35,181 nt of DNA from JBMNQI01 sp050944055 (GTDB lineage: Bacteria; Bacillota; Clostridia; Oscillospirales; Oscillospiraceae), in contig JBMNQI010000018.1 in assembly GCA_050944055.1 (NCBI GenBank), positions 1-35,181 on the forward strand. The letters are read 5' to 3'. Below the pieces are notes generated by a model. That model saw only the letters and a program-made list of their open reading frames with translations. It did no database searches and was not told where the DNA came from. Positions 22,757 through 30,989 of the stretch are shown here, in pieces. The stretch's first letter is position 1. The number at the start of each line of letters is the position of its first letter. The position numbers and the translations under genes are program-made.

Positions 22757-24627
22757 GTCCACAGACAAAAACAAAAAAAAGAATTCTCTCCGTCAGCCGG
22801 CGGAAAAAATTCGAAAAACTGCGCCAGAGCTTCGCGTTTACGGCCGTGATGCTGCTTTTCGCCTCTTGCGCTCTCGGCATATGCAGCCTGTTTTTAGCGA
22901 CGAGCAAATACGGGCATGCCATGTTTCTCTCCTACCTGCGAAGCTTCTGGATAATCACTCTGAACCTTCTGCCCGTCGTACTGTTCACATTCCTCCTCTA
23001 TTTCCTGATTAACCGCGCCGCCTGGGCCTTCGGCCTGTCCGCCGGCCTTACCATGCTGGCGACTCTTATTAACTACATGAAGATGCTGCACCGCAACGAC
23101 CCGCTTATAGCCGAGGACGTAACACTGTTCCTTGAGGCCGCCAACATGGGCCAGAAATATCCCTGGGAGCTTAAGCCCGTCTGCTACATAATAATCGGGC
23201 TGTGCATGCTTGGAATCATCTTCGCCGCCGTCTTTATGCGCGGCCGCATAGGAAAAAAACGCCGGCGGGCCATTGGCGCTTTGATATGCGTCGCCGTTTT
23301 CGCCGTTTTGTTCAAACCGCTTTATTTGAACAACAACGTATATAACGAGTGGACAAGGAACGAAGAGCTCATAAGCCCCTGGTCGGAGAATCAAAGATAC
23401 ATATCAAAAGGCTTTATATACCCTTTCCTGCACAGCATCAGCTACAATATCAATACGGAGCCGGAGGGCTACGACGAGAATAAGGCCGCCTCCGAGCTCT
23501 CTTCATACGCAAACTCGGATATCCCGGCGGATAAAAAGGTAGATATCATAGCGATAATGCTTGAAAGCTATACTGATTTTACCGATTTCAACGAAATAGA
23601 CTTCAATATCGACGTTTACAAAACGCTGCACGACCTGGAGTCGGAGAGCCTGCACGGCGATCTTATAACAAACATCTTCGCGGGAGGCACGGTCGACACC
23701 GAGCGCGCTTTTATAACGGGCTTTTCAGATCTCGGAAACTTCCGCAGGCCGACCAATTCCTACGCCTGGTACATGCGGCAGCAGGGCTATTACGTAGAGG
23801 GGGCCCACGGCTGTTTCGAGTGGTTTTATAACCGTGAGAACATAAACGAATACCTTGGCTTTGAGGATTACAAGTTCGTGGAGAACTACTACGCGCCCTA
23901 TTCCTACGACAATGTGGCCCCGGACTACCTGTTTATACCCAGCATTTTCGACCTCTATGAGGCGCATGAAGCCCGGAGCGACAAGCCATACTTCAGCTTC
24001 TCCGTCTCCTACCAGGGACACGGGCCTTATTCCGGCGAAAAGCTGACTGACACTGAATACGCCGTTAGGAAAAGCTACTATAACGAGACGGACTACAACT
24101 ACTTAAACAACTATCTGGCCTCAATATATGATACAAATACATATCTTGAACAGCTCTTCGACTACTTCCGCGAGTCTGGAGAGCCTGTTGTCGTCGTGCT
24201 TTTCGGCGACCACAAGCCCTGGCTGGGAGAGGCCAACTCCACATACGAGATGCTCGGAATCAGCCTGGAACTGTCCGAAGAGGAGGGCTTTTACAATTAC
24301 TATTCGGCGCCTTACCTCATCTGGGCAAACGACGCGGCAAAAACCGTCCTCGGGCATGAAATAAGAGGCGACGGCGGCGATATCTCCCCCTGCTTTCTGA
24401 TGAACAGGGTCTTTGATGCACTAGGCTGGGAAGGCAACTCGTTTATGAAGGCGAGCAGGGAAATCGAGCGGGTTACAGACGTCCTGCATACCTCCGGCGT
24501 CTATTGCGCCTGCGGCGAGCTTACAAAGGAGCTTAAGCCCCGGGAGCTTGAAAGCGTCCTCCGCTACCGCCAAATCGAATATTACTGGCAGAATAATTTC
24601 GCGTACGGAGATCTCATACCGGATTAG
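22753..24627 (+). CDS. LTA-synthase/phosphoglycerol-transferase-like membrane sulfatase-family protein
   Basis: A 624-residue membrane enzyme. About five hydrophobic segments fill residues 27-50, 62-90, 92-110, 142-162 and 172-190, and a large outer alkaline-phosphatase-like domain follows. In that domain the metal-site glutamate lies in IMLESYTDF (Glu271), the nucleophilic threonine in GGTVDTERAF (Thr313), and further metal ligands in VSYQGHGPY and VVVLFGDHKPW. LtaS-type enzymes use a threonine nucleophile to transfer glycerol phosphate from phosphatidylglycerol to lipoteichoic acid. This architecture matches, but relatives make other phosphoglycerol-modified polymers. The ATG overlaps the preceding stop (ATGA). 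No other envelope gene is nearby. Confidence 0.88.
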   Translation: MSPQTKTKKRILSVSRRKKFEKLRQSFAFTAVMLLFASCALGICSLFLATSKYGHAMFLSYLRSFWIITLNLLPVVLFTFLLYFLINRAAWAFGLSAGLTMLATLINYMKMLHRNDPLIAEDVTLFLEAANMGQKYPWELKPVCYIIIGLCMLGIIFAAVFMRGRIGKKRRRAIGALICVAVFAVLFKPLYLNNNVYNEWTRNEELISPWSENQRYISKGFIYPFLHSISYNINTEPEGYDENKAASELSSYANSDIPADKKVDIIAIMLESYTDFTDFNEIDFNIDVYKTLHDLESESLHGDLITNIFAGGTVDTERAFITGFSDLGNFRRPTNSYAWYMRQQGYYVEGAHGCFEWFYNRENINEYLGFEDYKFVENYYAPYSYDNVAPDYLFIPSIFDLYEAHEARSDKPYFSFSVSYQGHGPYSGEKLTDTEYAVRKSYYNETDYNYLNNYLASIYDTNTYLEQLFDYFRESGEPVVVVLFGDHKPWLGEANSTYEMLGISLELSEEEGFYNYYSAPYLIWANDAAKTVLGHEIRGDGGDISPCFLMNRVFDALGWEGNSFMKASREIERVTDVLHTSGVYCACGELTKELKPRELESVLRYRQIEYYWQNNFAYGDLIPD

Positions 24628-24694
24628 CGCGCCTGTTGCGTTTTTAAGCAGCGGCTGATCCTGAAGCCTTCAGATAGTGTTTAATTACTCCCGG

Positions 24695-25648
24695 CTAGGA
24701 CAAATCCCGCACATTATGGCAGGCCACAAAATGACCCGGTTCAACTTCCTCAAAAACCGGATCCTCAGAGACACAGAGCCGGGCAGCGCAGGAGCATCTG
24801 GGTGCAAACCTGCATCCCGGCTTCGGCTCTATGGGGCTTGTCAGCTCGCCCTTCATGATAACGCGCTTTCTCTGTATATCAATATTTGGTACGGGAATGG
24901 CCGAAAGCAAGCCCTTTGTATACGGATGCAGCGGTTTTCTAAAAAGGCTTTTCGCCTCGCATTTTTCAACCATGCAGCCCAAATACATGACGAGTATGTC
25001 GTTGGAGATGTGCTTTGCGACGGACAGGTCGTGTGTTATGAATATATACGTGAGGCCGTGCTGCTCCTGCAAATCCTGAAGCAGGTTTAATATCTGGGCC
25101 TGAATGGACACGTCAAGGGCCGAGACAGGCTCGTCGCATACGATGAAGCTTGGGTTCAGAGACAGAGCCCTGGCTATTCCGATACGCTGCCTGCGCCCGC
25201 CGTCCAGCTCGTGGGGGTAGCAATGGGCAAATCTTCGGGCAAGGCCGACTGTGTCCATTAGCTCAAGCACTTTTTGCGCGCGTTCCTGGGCGCTATACAT
25301 GCCATAGGCTTTAAGCGGGTCCGCTATCAGCTCCGTCACGCTGAGGCGCGGATTCAGGGACGAGAAGGGGTCCTGAAAAATCATCTGCATTTTCTTTCGA
25401 AGGGCTTTTCGCTCTTTTTTATTTACGTTTCTCGTTTCCTGTCCCTCGAAAATGATCTTCCCGTCGTCGGCCGTTTCAAGCCCCAGAATAGTGCAGCCCA
25501 GTGTGGACTTCCCGCATCCCGACTCCCCCACTACGCCCAAGGTTTCGCCCCTGTTTATTGTGAAGCTGACGTTATCAACGGCATGAAGCTTGCCTCTTGG
25601 CGTGTCAAAATATTTCTTCAGGCCTTCAACCTTTAATATCTCGCTCAT
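24695..25648 (-). CDS. dppF: Dipeptide/oligopeptide ABC transporter ATP-binding protein (DppF/OppF type)
   Basis: A 317-residue cytoplasmic ATPase, the second of two in this peptide importer. Walker A is GESGCGKS (41-48), the Q-loop MIFQDPFSSLNPR, the signature region ELDGGRRQRIGIARAL and Walker B FIVCDEPVSALD, with the switch His in FITHDLS. The signature reads LDGG instead of LSGG, a variant I recall as common in clostridial OppF proteins. The C-terminal part carries the OppC-like extension CRFAPRC with cysteines typical of OppD/OppF proteins. I place the start at ATG 25648, since the earlier ATG at 25672 lies inside the hairpin upstream. It is the last gene of the dpp unit, and no clear terminator was seen between it and the converging LTA-synthase-like gene. 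Confidence 0.93.
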   Translation of the reverse strand: MSEILKVEGLKKYFDTPRGKLHAVDNVSFTINRGETLGVVGESGCGKSTLGCTILGLETADDGKIIFEGQETRNVNKKERKALRKKMQMIFQDPFSSLNPRLSVTELIADPLKAYGMYSAQERAQKVLELMDTVGLARRFAHCYPHELDGGRRQRIGIARALSLNPSFIVCDEPVSALDVSIQAQILNLLQDLQEQHGLTYIFITHDLSVAKHISNDILVMYLGCMVEKCEAKSLFRKPLHPYTKGLLSAIPVPNIDIQRKRVIMKGELTSPIEPKPGCRFAPRCSCAARLCVSEDPVFEEVEPGHFVACHNVRDLS

Positions 25649-25660
25649 AACATCACGTAT

Positions 25661-25693
25661 AATAAAAACCATCTGAAAGAGGTGGTTTTTATT
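25661..25693 (-). other. Hairpin with T run between the two peptide-transporter ATPase genes
   Basis: AATAAAAACCA (25661-25671) and TGGTTTTTATT (25683-25693) are exact complements with an 11-base loop. On the minus strand the second arm contains a run of five Ts, so the structure resembles a weak attenuating terminator. It lies 55 bases after the dppD stop and 12 bases before the dppF start. Confidence 0.5.
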
Positions 25694-25748
25694 ATTTCTC
25701 CTTTTTATAATGCTGTGCGGCAGGAATGGCTGCCTGCGATATAATCAT

Positions 25749-26789
25749 CTATTTATGCAAAGAAACGGGCTGAGGGCGGAATTCATCGTGTTTCTGTGAC
25801 CCATGCGGCAGAAAAGCTTCTTCGGGTTCGTTCTGGCCCGCGTAGTGGCACCTGACTATATGGCCCGGTTCTACTTCGAATACGGGCGGCTCCGCTGCCG
25901 CGCACTTCTCGGAAGCCTTTGGGCACCTGGGGTGGAACCTGCACCCGTTGGGCAGATTGGCCGGGTCCGGCATAAGCCCGGGAATAGGGCTCAGGCGCTT
26001 TGTATCCCTGTCCAGGCTTGGCAGCGAGCCAAAAAGTCCTATCGTATAGGGGTGTCTTACGTCCTTGAAAATCTGCCGCAGGCTTCCGTATTCAATAATC
26101 TCTCCGGCGTACATAATAGCGACCTTGTCGCAGTTTTCAGCCACGATTCCCAGGTCATGCGTGATAAGCAGGATAGATGTGCCGAGATTCGCCTTGAGCT
26201 CCCTCATCATATCCAAAACCTGGGCCTGTATGGTAACGTCCAGCGCGGTTGTCGGCTCGTCGGCCAGAAGCAGCGCCGGATTGCAGGAAAGTGCGATGGC
26301 AATGACCACTCTCTGCTTCATTCCGCCGGAGAATTGGTGCGGGAATTCGATATGCCTGTCGGGCTCTATGCCTACCATCTCGAGCATGCTGCACGCTTTA
26401 TCCAGGGCCTCTTCCTTTGAACATTTGCTGTGCAGCCGTATAACCTCGAAAATCTGTTCGCCTATGCGCATAGTGGGGTTCAGCGCGCTCATAGGGTCCT
26501 GAAATATCATGGATATCTCGTTGCCCCTAATCTTTCTCATTTCGTGTTCGCCGAGGGTTAAAAGGTTTTTGTTGTTAAACAGTATCTCGCCTTCCAGAAT
26601 TTTGCCCGGCGGGTCGGGCACAAGGCCCATAATGCCAAGTGCCGTGGTTGTCTTTCCCGCTCCGGTTTCGCCTACAAGGCCCAGGGTCTCGCCTTTTTCT
26701 ATGCTCAGGTTGATGCCGTTGACCGCTTCGATCCTAGCATCCCTGGTAATATAGTTTATTCTGAGGTTTTTGATTTCAAGTACGCTCAT
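25749..26789 (-). CDS. dppD: Dipeptide/oligopeptide ABC transporter ATP-binding protein (DppD/OppD type)
   Basis: A 346-residue cytoplasmic ATPase that works with DppF. Walker A is GETGAGKT (40-47). The Q-loop is MIFQDPMSALNPT, the signature QFSGGMKQRVVIAIAL, Walker B LLLADEPTTALD and the switch His is in LITHDLG. The C-terminal OppD/DppD extension includes GCRFHPRCP and CAAAEPP, matching the family's cysteine pattern. The ATG follows GGGGGT by eight bases. An 88-base gap with a small hairpin separates it from dppC. Confidence 0.94.
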   Translation of the reverse strand: MSVLEIKNLRINYITRDARIEAVNGINLSIEKGETLGLVGETGAGKTTTALGIMGLVPDPPGKILEGEILFNNKNLLTLGEHEMRKIRGNEISMIFQDPMSALNPTMRIGEQIFEVIRLHSKCSKEEALDKACSMLEMVGIEPDRHIEFPHQFSGGMKQRVVIAIALSCNPALLLADEPTTALDVTIQAQVLDMMRELKANLGTSILLITHDLGIVAENCDKVAIMYAGEIIEYGSLRQIFKDVRHPYTIGLFGSLPSLDRDTKRLSPIPGLMPDPANLPNGCRFHPRCPKASEKCAAAEPPVFEVEPGHIVRCHYAGQNEPEEAFLPHGSQKHDEFRPQPVSLHK

Positions 26790-26811
26790 TTATATGTACC
26801 CCCACGATAAC

Positions 26812-26835
26812 CCGCGCAAATCCTATAGAGCGCGG
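26812..26835 (-). other. Small GC hairpin between dppC and dppD
   Basis: CCGCGC (26812-26817) pairs with GCGCGG (26830-26835) around a 12-base loop. No T run follows on the minus strand. It may influence processing between the permease and ATPase parts of the message. Confidence 0.35.
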
Positions 26836-26877
26836 CCCCCGGTTTTTGTGTTTTAACTTCATTCAACAGCAGGCCTC

Positions 26878-27798
26878 CTATCGCTTCAGCCGCGGGTCAA
26901 GCGCGTCTCTGAGGCCGTCGCCAAACACATTGAAGCCAAACATCGCAAGCAATATGGCGAAACCCGGGAATGTGATTATCGGCCAATAATCCCTGACGAA
27001 TGCTCTGCCGGCATTGAGCATGGCGCCCCATTCAGCCGTTGGCGGACTGACGCCCAGGCCCACGAAGCTGAGCCCCGAAATTGCCATGATACAACCGCCG
27101 AGACCTAAGGTGGCGTTCACAAGCACAGGGCCTATGGTGTTCGGGAGAATATGCCGCACGATTATGCGCCAGTCATTTGAACCCGTCGCCCTGGCCGCCC
27201 TTACGAAGTCCTGATCACGTATAGACAGCACTGTTGCCCGCAGTATCCTCACGTTGCTAGGTACAGAAGATATTGCGAGCGCCATCATCGTATTGAAGTT
27301 GCCGGAACCGAGAACTGCCTGCACCGCCACGGCCAGCATAAACATTGGAACAGCCATGAAAACGTCCATTATGCGCATAATTATGGTGTCGGGCGCGCCC
27401 TGGAAATACCCTGCCAATAGCCCCAGAACACCGCCGATGATAAGAGAAATAATCACGGAGCCAAAAGAAATAAGCAGGGACACGCGCGCGCCATATATAA
27501 TGCGGGACAGAATATCGCGCCCGAAATTATCCGTTCCGAAGAGGTGCTCGGACGATATATCGGCGAATCTCCGGCTCATATCCTGTTCATCATATCCGTA
27601 TGGCGCCAGAATGTCGGCAAAGATGCCCATAAGAATTAAAGCCACGACTATACCAAATCCGACCATCGCAAGCTTGTTTCTTATAAGCCGCAGAAATACT
27701 TCCCGCCATTGTCCGCTTTTACGATACGGCATATCCGCGCTTTCCGCGGCATCCGCGCCGCACCGCTTTTTATCAATGAGAAGGCCGGATTTCATCAT
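26878..27798 (-). CDS. dppC: Dipeptide/oligopeptide ABC transporter permease (DppC type)
   Basis: A 306-residue membrane protein. A charged N-terminal stretch of about 40 residues is followed by a first membrane segment (LAMVGFGIVVALILMGIFAD; about 44-63) and about five more. The family motif HLFGTDNFGRDILSRIIYGARVSL (shown here by HLFGTDNFGRD and YGARVSL) and the coupling-loop segment RAARATGSNDWRIIVRHILPN (shown by RAARATG and HILPN) are present. It pairs with DppB. The ATG overlaps the dppB stop, so the two are translationally coupled, and GGAGAGGGGG lies just upstream. Confidence 0.94.
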   Translation of the reverse strand: MMKSGLLIDKKRCGADAAESADMPYRKSGQWREVFLRLIRNKLAMVGFGIVVALILMGIFADILAPYGYDEQDMSRRFADISSEHLFGTDNFGRDILSRIIYGARVSLLISFGSVIISLIIGGVLGLLAGYFQGAPDTIIMRIMDVFMAVPMFMLAVAVQAVLGSGNFNTMMALAISSVPSNVRILRATVLSIRDQDFVRAARATGSNDWRIIVRHILPNTIGPVLVNATLGLGGCIMAISGLSFVGLGVSPPTAEWGAMLNAGRAFVRDYWPIITFPGFAILLAMFGFNVFGDGLRDALDPRLKR

Positions 27799-28775
27799 GT
27801 GACCCCCTCTCCGGGCAGGCAGGCCGCCTCTCTTTTGGCTTTCTTCCTGCGGAACTGCGCGCTGATACGCGGGTCAATGAAAGCGTAGCTTAAATCGACG
27901 ATGAGGTTTACAACGCAAGTCCAGGCGGAAATCAGCAGAACACATCCCATTATGACCGGATAGTCGCGGTTATTTATGCCGGTCATCAGGTACATGCCTA
28001 TGCCCGGCATGTTGAAGATGGTTTCGACTATGACGGAGCCGCCTATCAGAATGCTAAACTGCATTCCGATGACCGTTACCACCGGTATTAACGAGTTCTT
28101 CAGCGCGTGCCTGCGGATTACCGTGCCTTTCTTAAGTCCCTTTGCCCTTGCGGTCCTGATATAGTCCTGGCGTATGACCTCAAGCATGCTTGAGCGCGTC
28201 ATGCGCATGATTACAGCGCTCATCATAAGGCCGCTTGAAGCTACGGGAAGCACCCAGTGCCTCCAGGTTCCCGTGCCCGTGGCCGGCAGCCAACGGAGTT
28301 TTACGGAAAAGACCAGCATCAGCATAAGCGCCAGCCAAAAGCTCGGCATTGACGCCAGTATCATTGAGACAACTGTCAGTATGTAGTCCGCAGCCGAATA
28401 CTGCTTTGTCGCCGATACAATGCCGACAGGCATGCCAACAAGTATTGTCACGACCGTACTCAGAACCCCGAGTATGATCGTAAAAGGCAGGCGGGCTATA
28501 AGCTCTTTGCCTACATCGTGATTATACATAAATGAGGTGCCCAGGTCGAAATGTAAAATGATATTTGATATATAGTTCCAGTATTGTACAAGAAACGGCT
28601 GGTCAAGTCCCAGATGCTTATACATGGCGTCGTAATCCGCCTGCGATGCGGTGAAGCCCACGATGGACCACACGACATCTCCGGGCATGAAATAGCTTAT
28701 AGTAAATACCAAAAACGACACGCCGATTAGTACAGGGATTATCCAGAGGACTCTTTTTGTTACGTATCTGATAAT
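27795..28775 (-). CDS. dppB: Dipeptide/oligopeptide ABC transporter permease (DppB type), apparent ATT start
   Basis: A 326-residue membrane protein with about six membrane segments and the coupling segment RTARAKGLKKGTVIRRHALKN (shown by RTARAKGL and RHALKN). The C-terminal half carries FNMPGIGMYL. The open frame extends upstream of the first ordinary start (GTG 28721) by 18 codons that read IIRYVTKRVLWIIPVLIG, the usual DppB N-terminus, before an in-frame TAA. No ATG, GTG or TTG occurs in that extension. A strong GGGAGGGG (28782-28789) sits six bases before ATT 28775, which would give Met-Ile-Arg-Tyr. I therefore choose the ATT start. Starting at the GTG would remove half of the first membrane segment. 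A sequencing error or ATG-to-ATT mutation is the alternative. Confidence 0.88.
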   Translation of the reverse strand: MIRYVTKRVLWIIPVLIGVSFLVFTISYFMPGDVVWSIVGFTASQADYDAMYKHLGLDQPFLVQYWNYISNIILHFDLGTSFMYNHDVGKELIARLPFTIILGVLSTVVTILVGMPVGIVSATKQYSAADYILTVVSMILASMPSFWLALMLMLVFSVKLRWLPATGTGTWRHWVLPVASSGLMMSAVIMRMTRSSMLEVIRQDYIRTARAKGLKKGTVIRRHALKNSLIPVVTVIGMQFSILIGGSVIVETIFNMPGIGMYLMTGINNRDYPVIMGCVLLISAWTCVVNLIVDLSYAFIDPRISAQFRRKKAKREAACLPGEGVT

Positions 28776-28854
28776 TTTAATCCCCTCCCGTTATAGCCCG
28801 TAGCCTAACACAATAAAGCCAACACCACCGGCCGCGCCGGCGGTATTCTTACCA

Positions 28855-28899
28855 TAACAAGGGTAAGCCGCAAATGAAGGGTGCGGCTTACCCTTGTTA
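28855..28899 (-). other. Strong hairpin between dppA and dppB
   Basis: TAACAAGGGTAAGCCGC (28855-28871) and its exact complement (28883-28899) form a 17-bp stem with an 11-base loop, 44 bases after the dppA stop. No clear T run follows on the minus strand. A stem in this place typically allows part of the transcript to end or be protected after the binding-protein gene, so that DppA is made in excess. That use is inferred. Confidence 0.65.
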
Positions 28900-28942
28900 G
28901 TACAGTATCGCAATAAGATAGATGGTATTATGCCGCGCTTGC

Positions 28943-30577
28943 CTATTGGGCTAACTCGATAAAGTTGAGATTCGCACCGGGCGTGTAGCTTAAATGCGGA
29001 TCCGCAATGACCTCTGGATTCCAGGCTACAGCCGAATTTATCTCACAAATAGCAATGGCGCTGGCCGTATCGAAAATATGCTGCTGCAAAGCGCCCGCCG
29101 CTGAGGCAATCTCGTCATCGGTTTTTGCCATGACAAAATCCTCGAATAATTCCGCCCATTTTTCATCCGAAAGCCGTCTGACATTCAGGAACGGCATCAT
29201 GACAGGCGCTTTGAACATGGAGATGGGATCGCCGTCGGGCGTGGCCTGAGGCATGCTCATGAACTGAAAATCTCCATCTCCCGACATCAGCGCATCAATG
29301 TATGAGCCGGGGTCAACAGATTTGATGTTCAGCCCTATGCCCACCTGCCCCAGATAATACTGTATAACAACCGCCATGCTATCCATAGGTCCCATTGTGA
29401 CCGTCATATTAAGCGTCAGCTCCCCCGGTTCACAGCCCGCTTTTGCAAGGTACTGCTTTGCCAGTTCAACATCGTATTCATACTGGCCGACATTCTTATA
29501 ATACAACATGGTTGAGGCTATGAACGAGGTGGCCGGCGACCAAAGATCCTCCTGCCCGGCCAGAGCCACGGCATTCCAATCGACGGCATGGGCGATAGCC
29601 AGGCGCAGGTCCTGGTTGGAAAGCGGGCTGTTATCGACATCCATGAACAGCTGCCATATATTGTTATCGATTATTCTTTTCGATACTATCTTGCCGCTTT
29701 TGTCTTCCTGGGCACGGGCGAAGTCCGCCGACGCAATGTTGATCGCCAGATCAATCGCGCCGTTTTCCAGGTCCATATACATTGTGGACGCGTCGTTATA
29801 ATATGTAATTTTTATTTCTTTGGCCGGGACAGTCCGCTCTCCGGCCTGCCACCAGTCGTCCCTGTATTCAAGCAGGTAAGACTGATTGGTAACATATTCT
29901 TTGACCCTGTACGGGCCCGAGCCTACCGGGCCGTGATACCAAATCTCTCCGGCCCACACGTTTTCATCAGACTCGCACCATTCTTTGTTAAGAAATTCGC
30001 ACAGCATCAGCTCCCCAAACATGTGAGAAGCGTGAAGGCCGCCCGCGGACTCAACTACAACCGTCATCCCGTCGTCAAGAAGCCGGGCGGACGCGGGATC
30101 GTATGTAGTCGGAACGGTTGCCATTCCGCGGGCATGCCCTTGAACCTGGCTTTGAAACGTATAGAGCAGGTCTTCTCCTGTGGCGGCGGCCCCGTTGCTG
30201 AAAGTAATACCGTCTTTCAGCGTCATGGACAGGGATGTGCCGTCATTGACGATTTCAAAGTCGAGAATATTAGACTTTGGCTCGCCGGTCTCCGGGTCAA
30301 TGTAAATCAGCATGTCGAATACCAGCGATTGGGCGGAGCCCGCGGTAGAGTCCTGTCCGTTGGAGAGCAGAGCGCCCCTGTTGTTGTCAAATGTGCCAAT
30401 GTTGAGCCTGTCGATCATTCCGCCGGAAGCCGGCTCGTCGTCCGCGCCGCCGGCAGCCGGTGCTGTGCTTTCACTGCCGTCGGCGGGCGGGGCGCCGGAA
30501 CTCACTTCCCCATTGCCGCACGCGGACAGCGAAAACGCCATAATAAGTACGAGTATCAGTGCAAGAATTCGCTTCAT
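28943..30577 (-). CDS. dppA: Peptide ABC transporter substrate-binding lipoprotein (DppA/OppA type)
   Basis: A 544-residue extracellular binding protein of the SBP_bac_5 family. The start at ATG 30577 follows AGGAG by about eight bases; an earlier ATG at 30616 has none. The N-terminus KRILALILVLIMAFSLSAC is a lipoprotein signal ending in LSAC (Cys20). A low-complexity linker rich in Ser, Ala and Pro follows, then the binding domain from about residue 55. Typical segments are SMTLKDGITFSNGAAAT, VGSGPYRVKEYV and LRLAIAHAVDW. It heads the five-gene unit dppA-B-C-D-F. Ligands may be di- or oligopeptides, or nickel/other cargo in some family members; peptides are assumed. Confidence 0.93.
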   Translation of the reverse strand: MKRILALILVLIMAFSLSACGNGEVSSGAPPADGSESTAPAAGGADDEPASGGMIDRLNIGTFDNNRGALLSNGQDSTAGSAQSLVFDMLIYIDPETGEPKSNILDFEIVNDGTSLSMTLKDGITFSNGAAATGEDLLYTFQSQVQGHARGMATVPTTYDPASARLLDDGMTVVVESAGGLHASHMFGELMLCEFLNKEWCESDENVWAGEIWYHGPVGSGPYRVKEYVTNQSYLLEYRDDWWQAGERTVPAKEIKITYYNDASTMYMDLENGAIDLAINIASADFARAQEDKSGKIVSKRIIDNNIWQLFMDVDNSPLSNQDLRLAIAHAVDWNAVALAGQEDLWSPATSFIASTMLYYKNVGQYEYDVELAKQYLAKAGCEPGELTLNMTVTMGPMDSMAVVIQYYLGQVGIGLNIKSVDPGSYIDALMSGDGDFQFMSMPQATPDGDPISMFKAPVMMPFLNVRRLSDEKWAELFEDFVMAKTDDEIASAAGALQQHIFDTASAIAICEINSAVAWNPEVIADPHLSYTPGANLNFIELAQ

Positions 30578-30616
30578 TTCCACATCTCCTTTTTTGGCAC
30601 GTATTCCGTTTGCCAA

Positions 30617-30919
30617 TATGATTTCGTAGTGCAGACCTGCTCAGCTCCACTTGCAACTAAAAAAAGAGATCACGCGCTTTCTGAATCGAGATTATTACAT
30701 AATATTATATTTTAATTAGCTAAAATAGAGAAATATAATTATTTTATTATTATATAAATTATATTAATACATAATTTGTATTATTATATAAACATATTAA
30801 TCTCCATAAAACGGCATATCCCATGATTGTCTCACGTAGGGTTTTCCAGTCCTCCTCTTTGGCGAGCCTCCTGAAGCGCCCGCCCCGGCTGCGGATATGG
30901 CGGTTCCAGCTTTAAACAG
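30617..30919. other. Intergenic region with a very AT-rich block upstream of dppA
   Basis: No gene was found. Bases 30700-30805 are almost entirely A and T, with several TATAAT-like strings on both strands, so the dppA promoter is likely here, but I could not choose one -35/-10 pair. Seven A residues at 30658-30664 sit within a minus-strand T run. Confidence 0.4.
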
Positions 30920-30959
30920 CAAAAGACGGCTTCCGGCTGATGCCGGTCGCCGTCTTTTG
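30920..30959. terminator. Intrinsic terminator after prfB
   Basis: CAAAAGACGGC (30920-30930) pairs with GCCGTCTTTTG (30949-30959). The loop can also fold on itself through CCGGC/GCCGG (30933-30937 and 30942-30946 approximately). It lies 30 bases after the prfB stop on the minus strand. A and T tracts flank both sides, so it may act in both directions. Confidence 0.8.
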
Positions 30960-30989
30960 TTTTCAGGATGTGCCAGTGCGGGAGCAGTC

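Noticed and set aside
29588..30715. A 375-codon open frame on the + strand
   Set aside because: It lies opposite dppA, has no family motif, and its composition mirrors the coding strand. The dppA reading has a lipobox, ribosome binding site and operon context.
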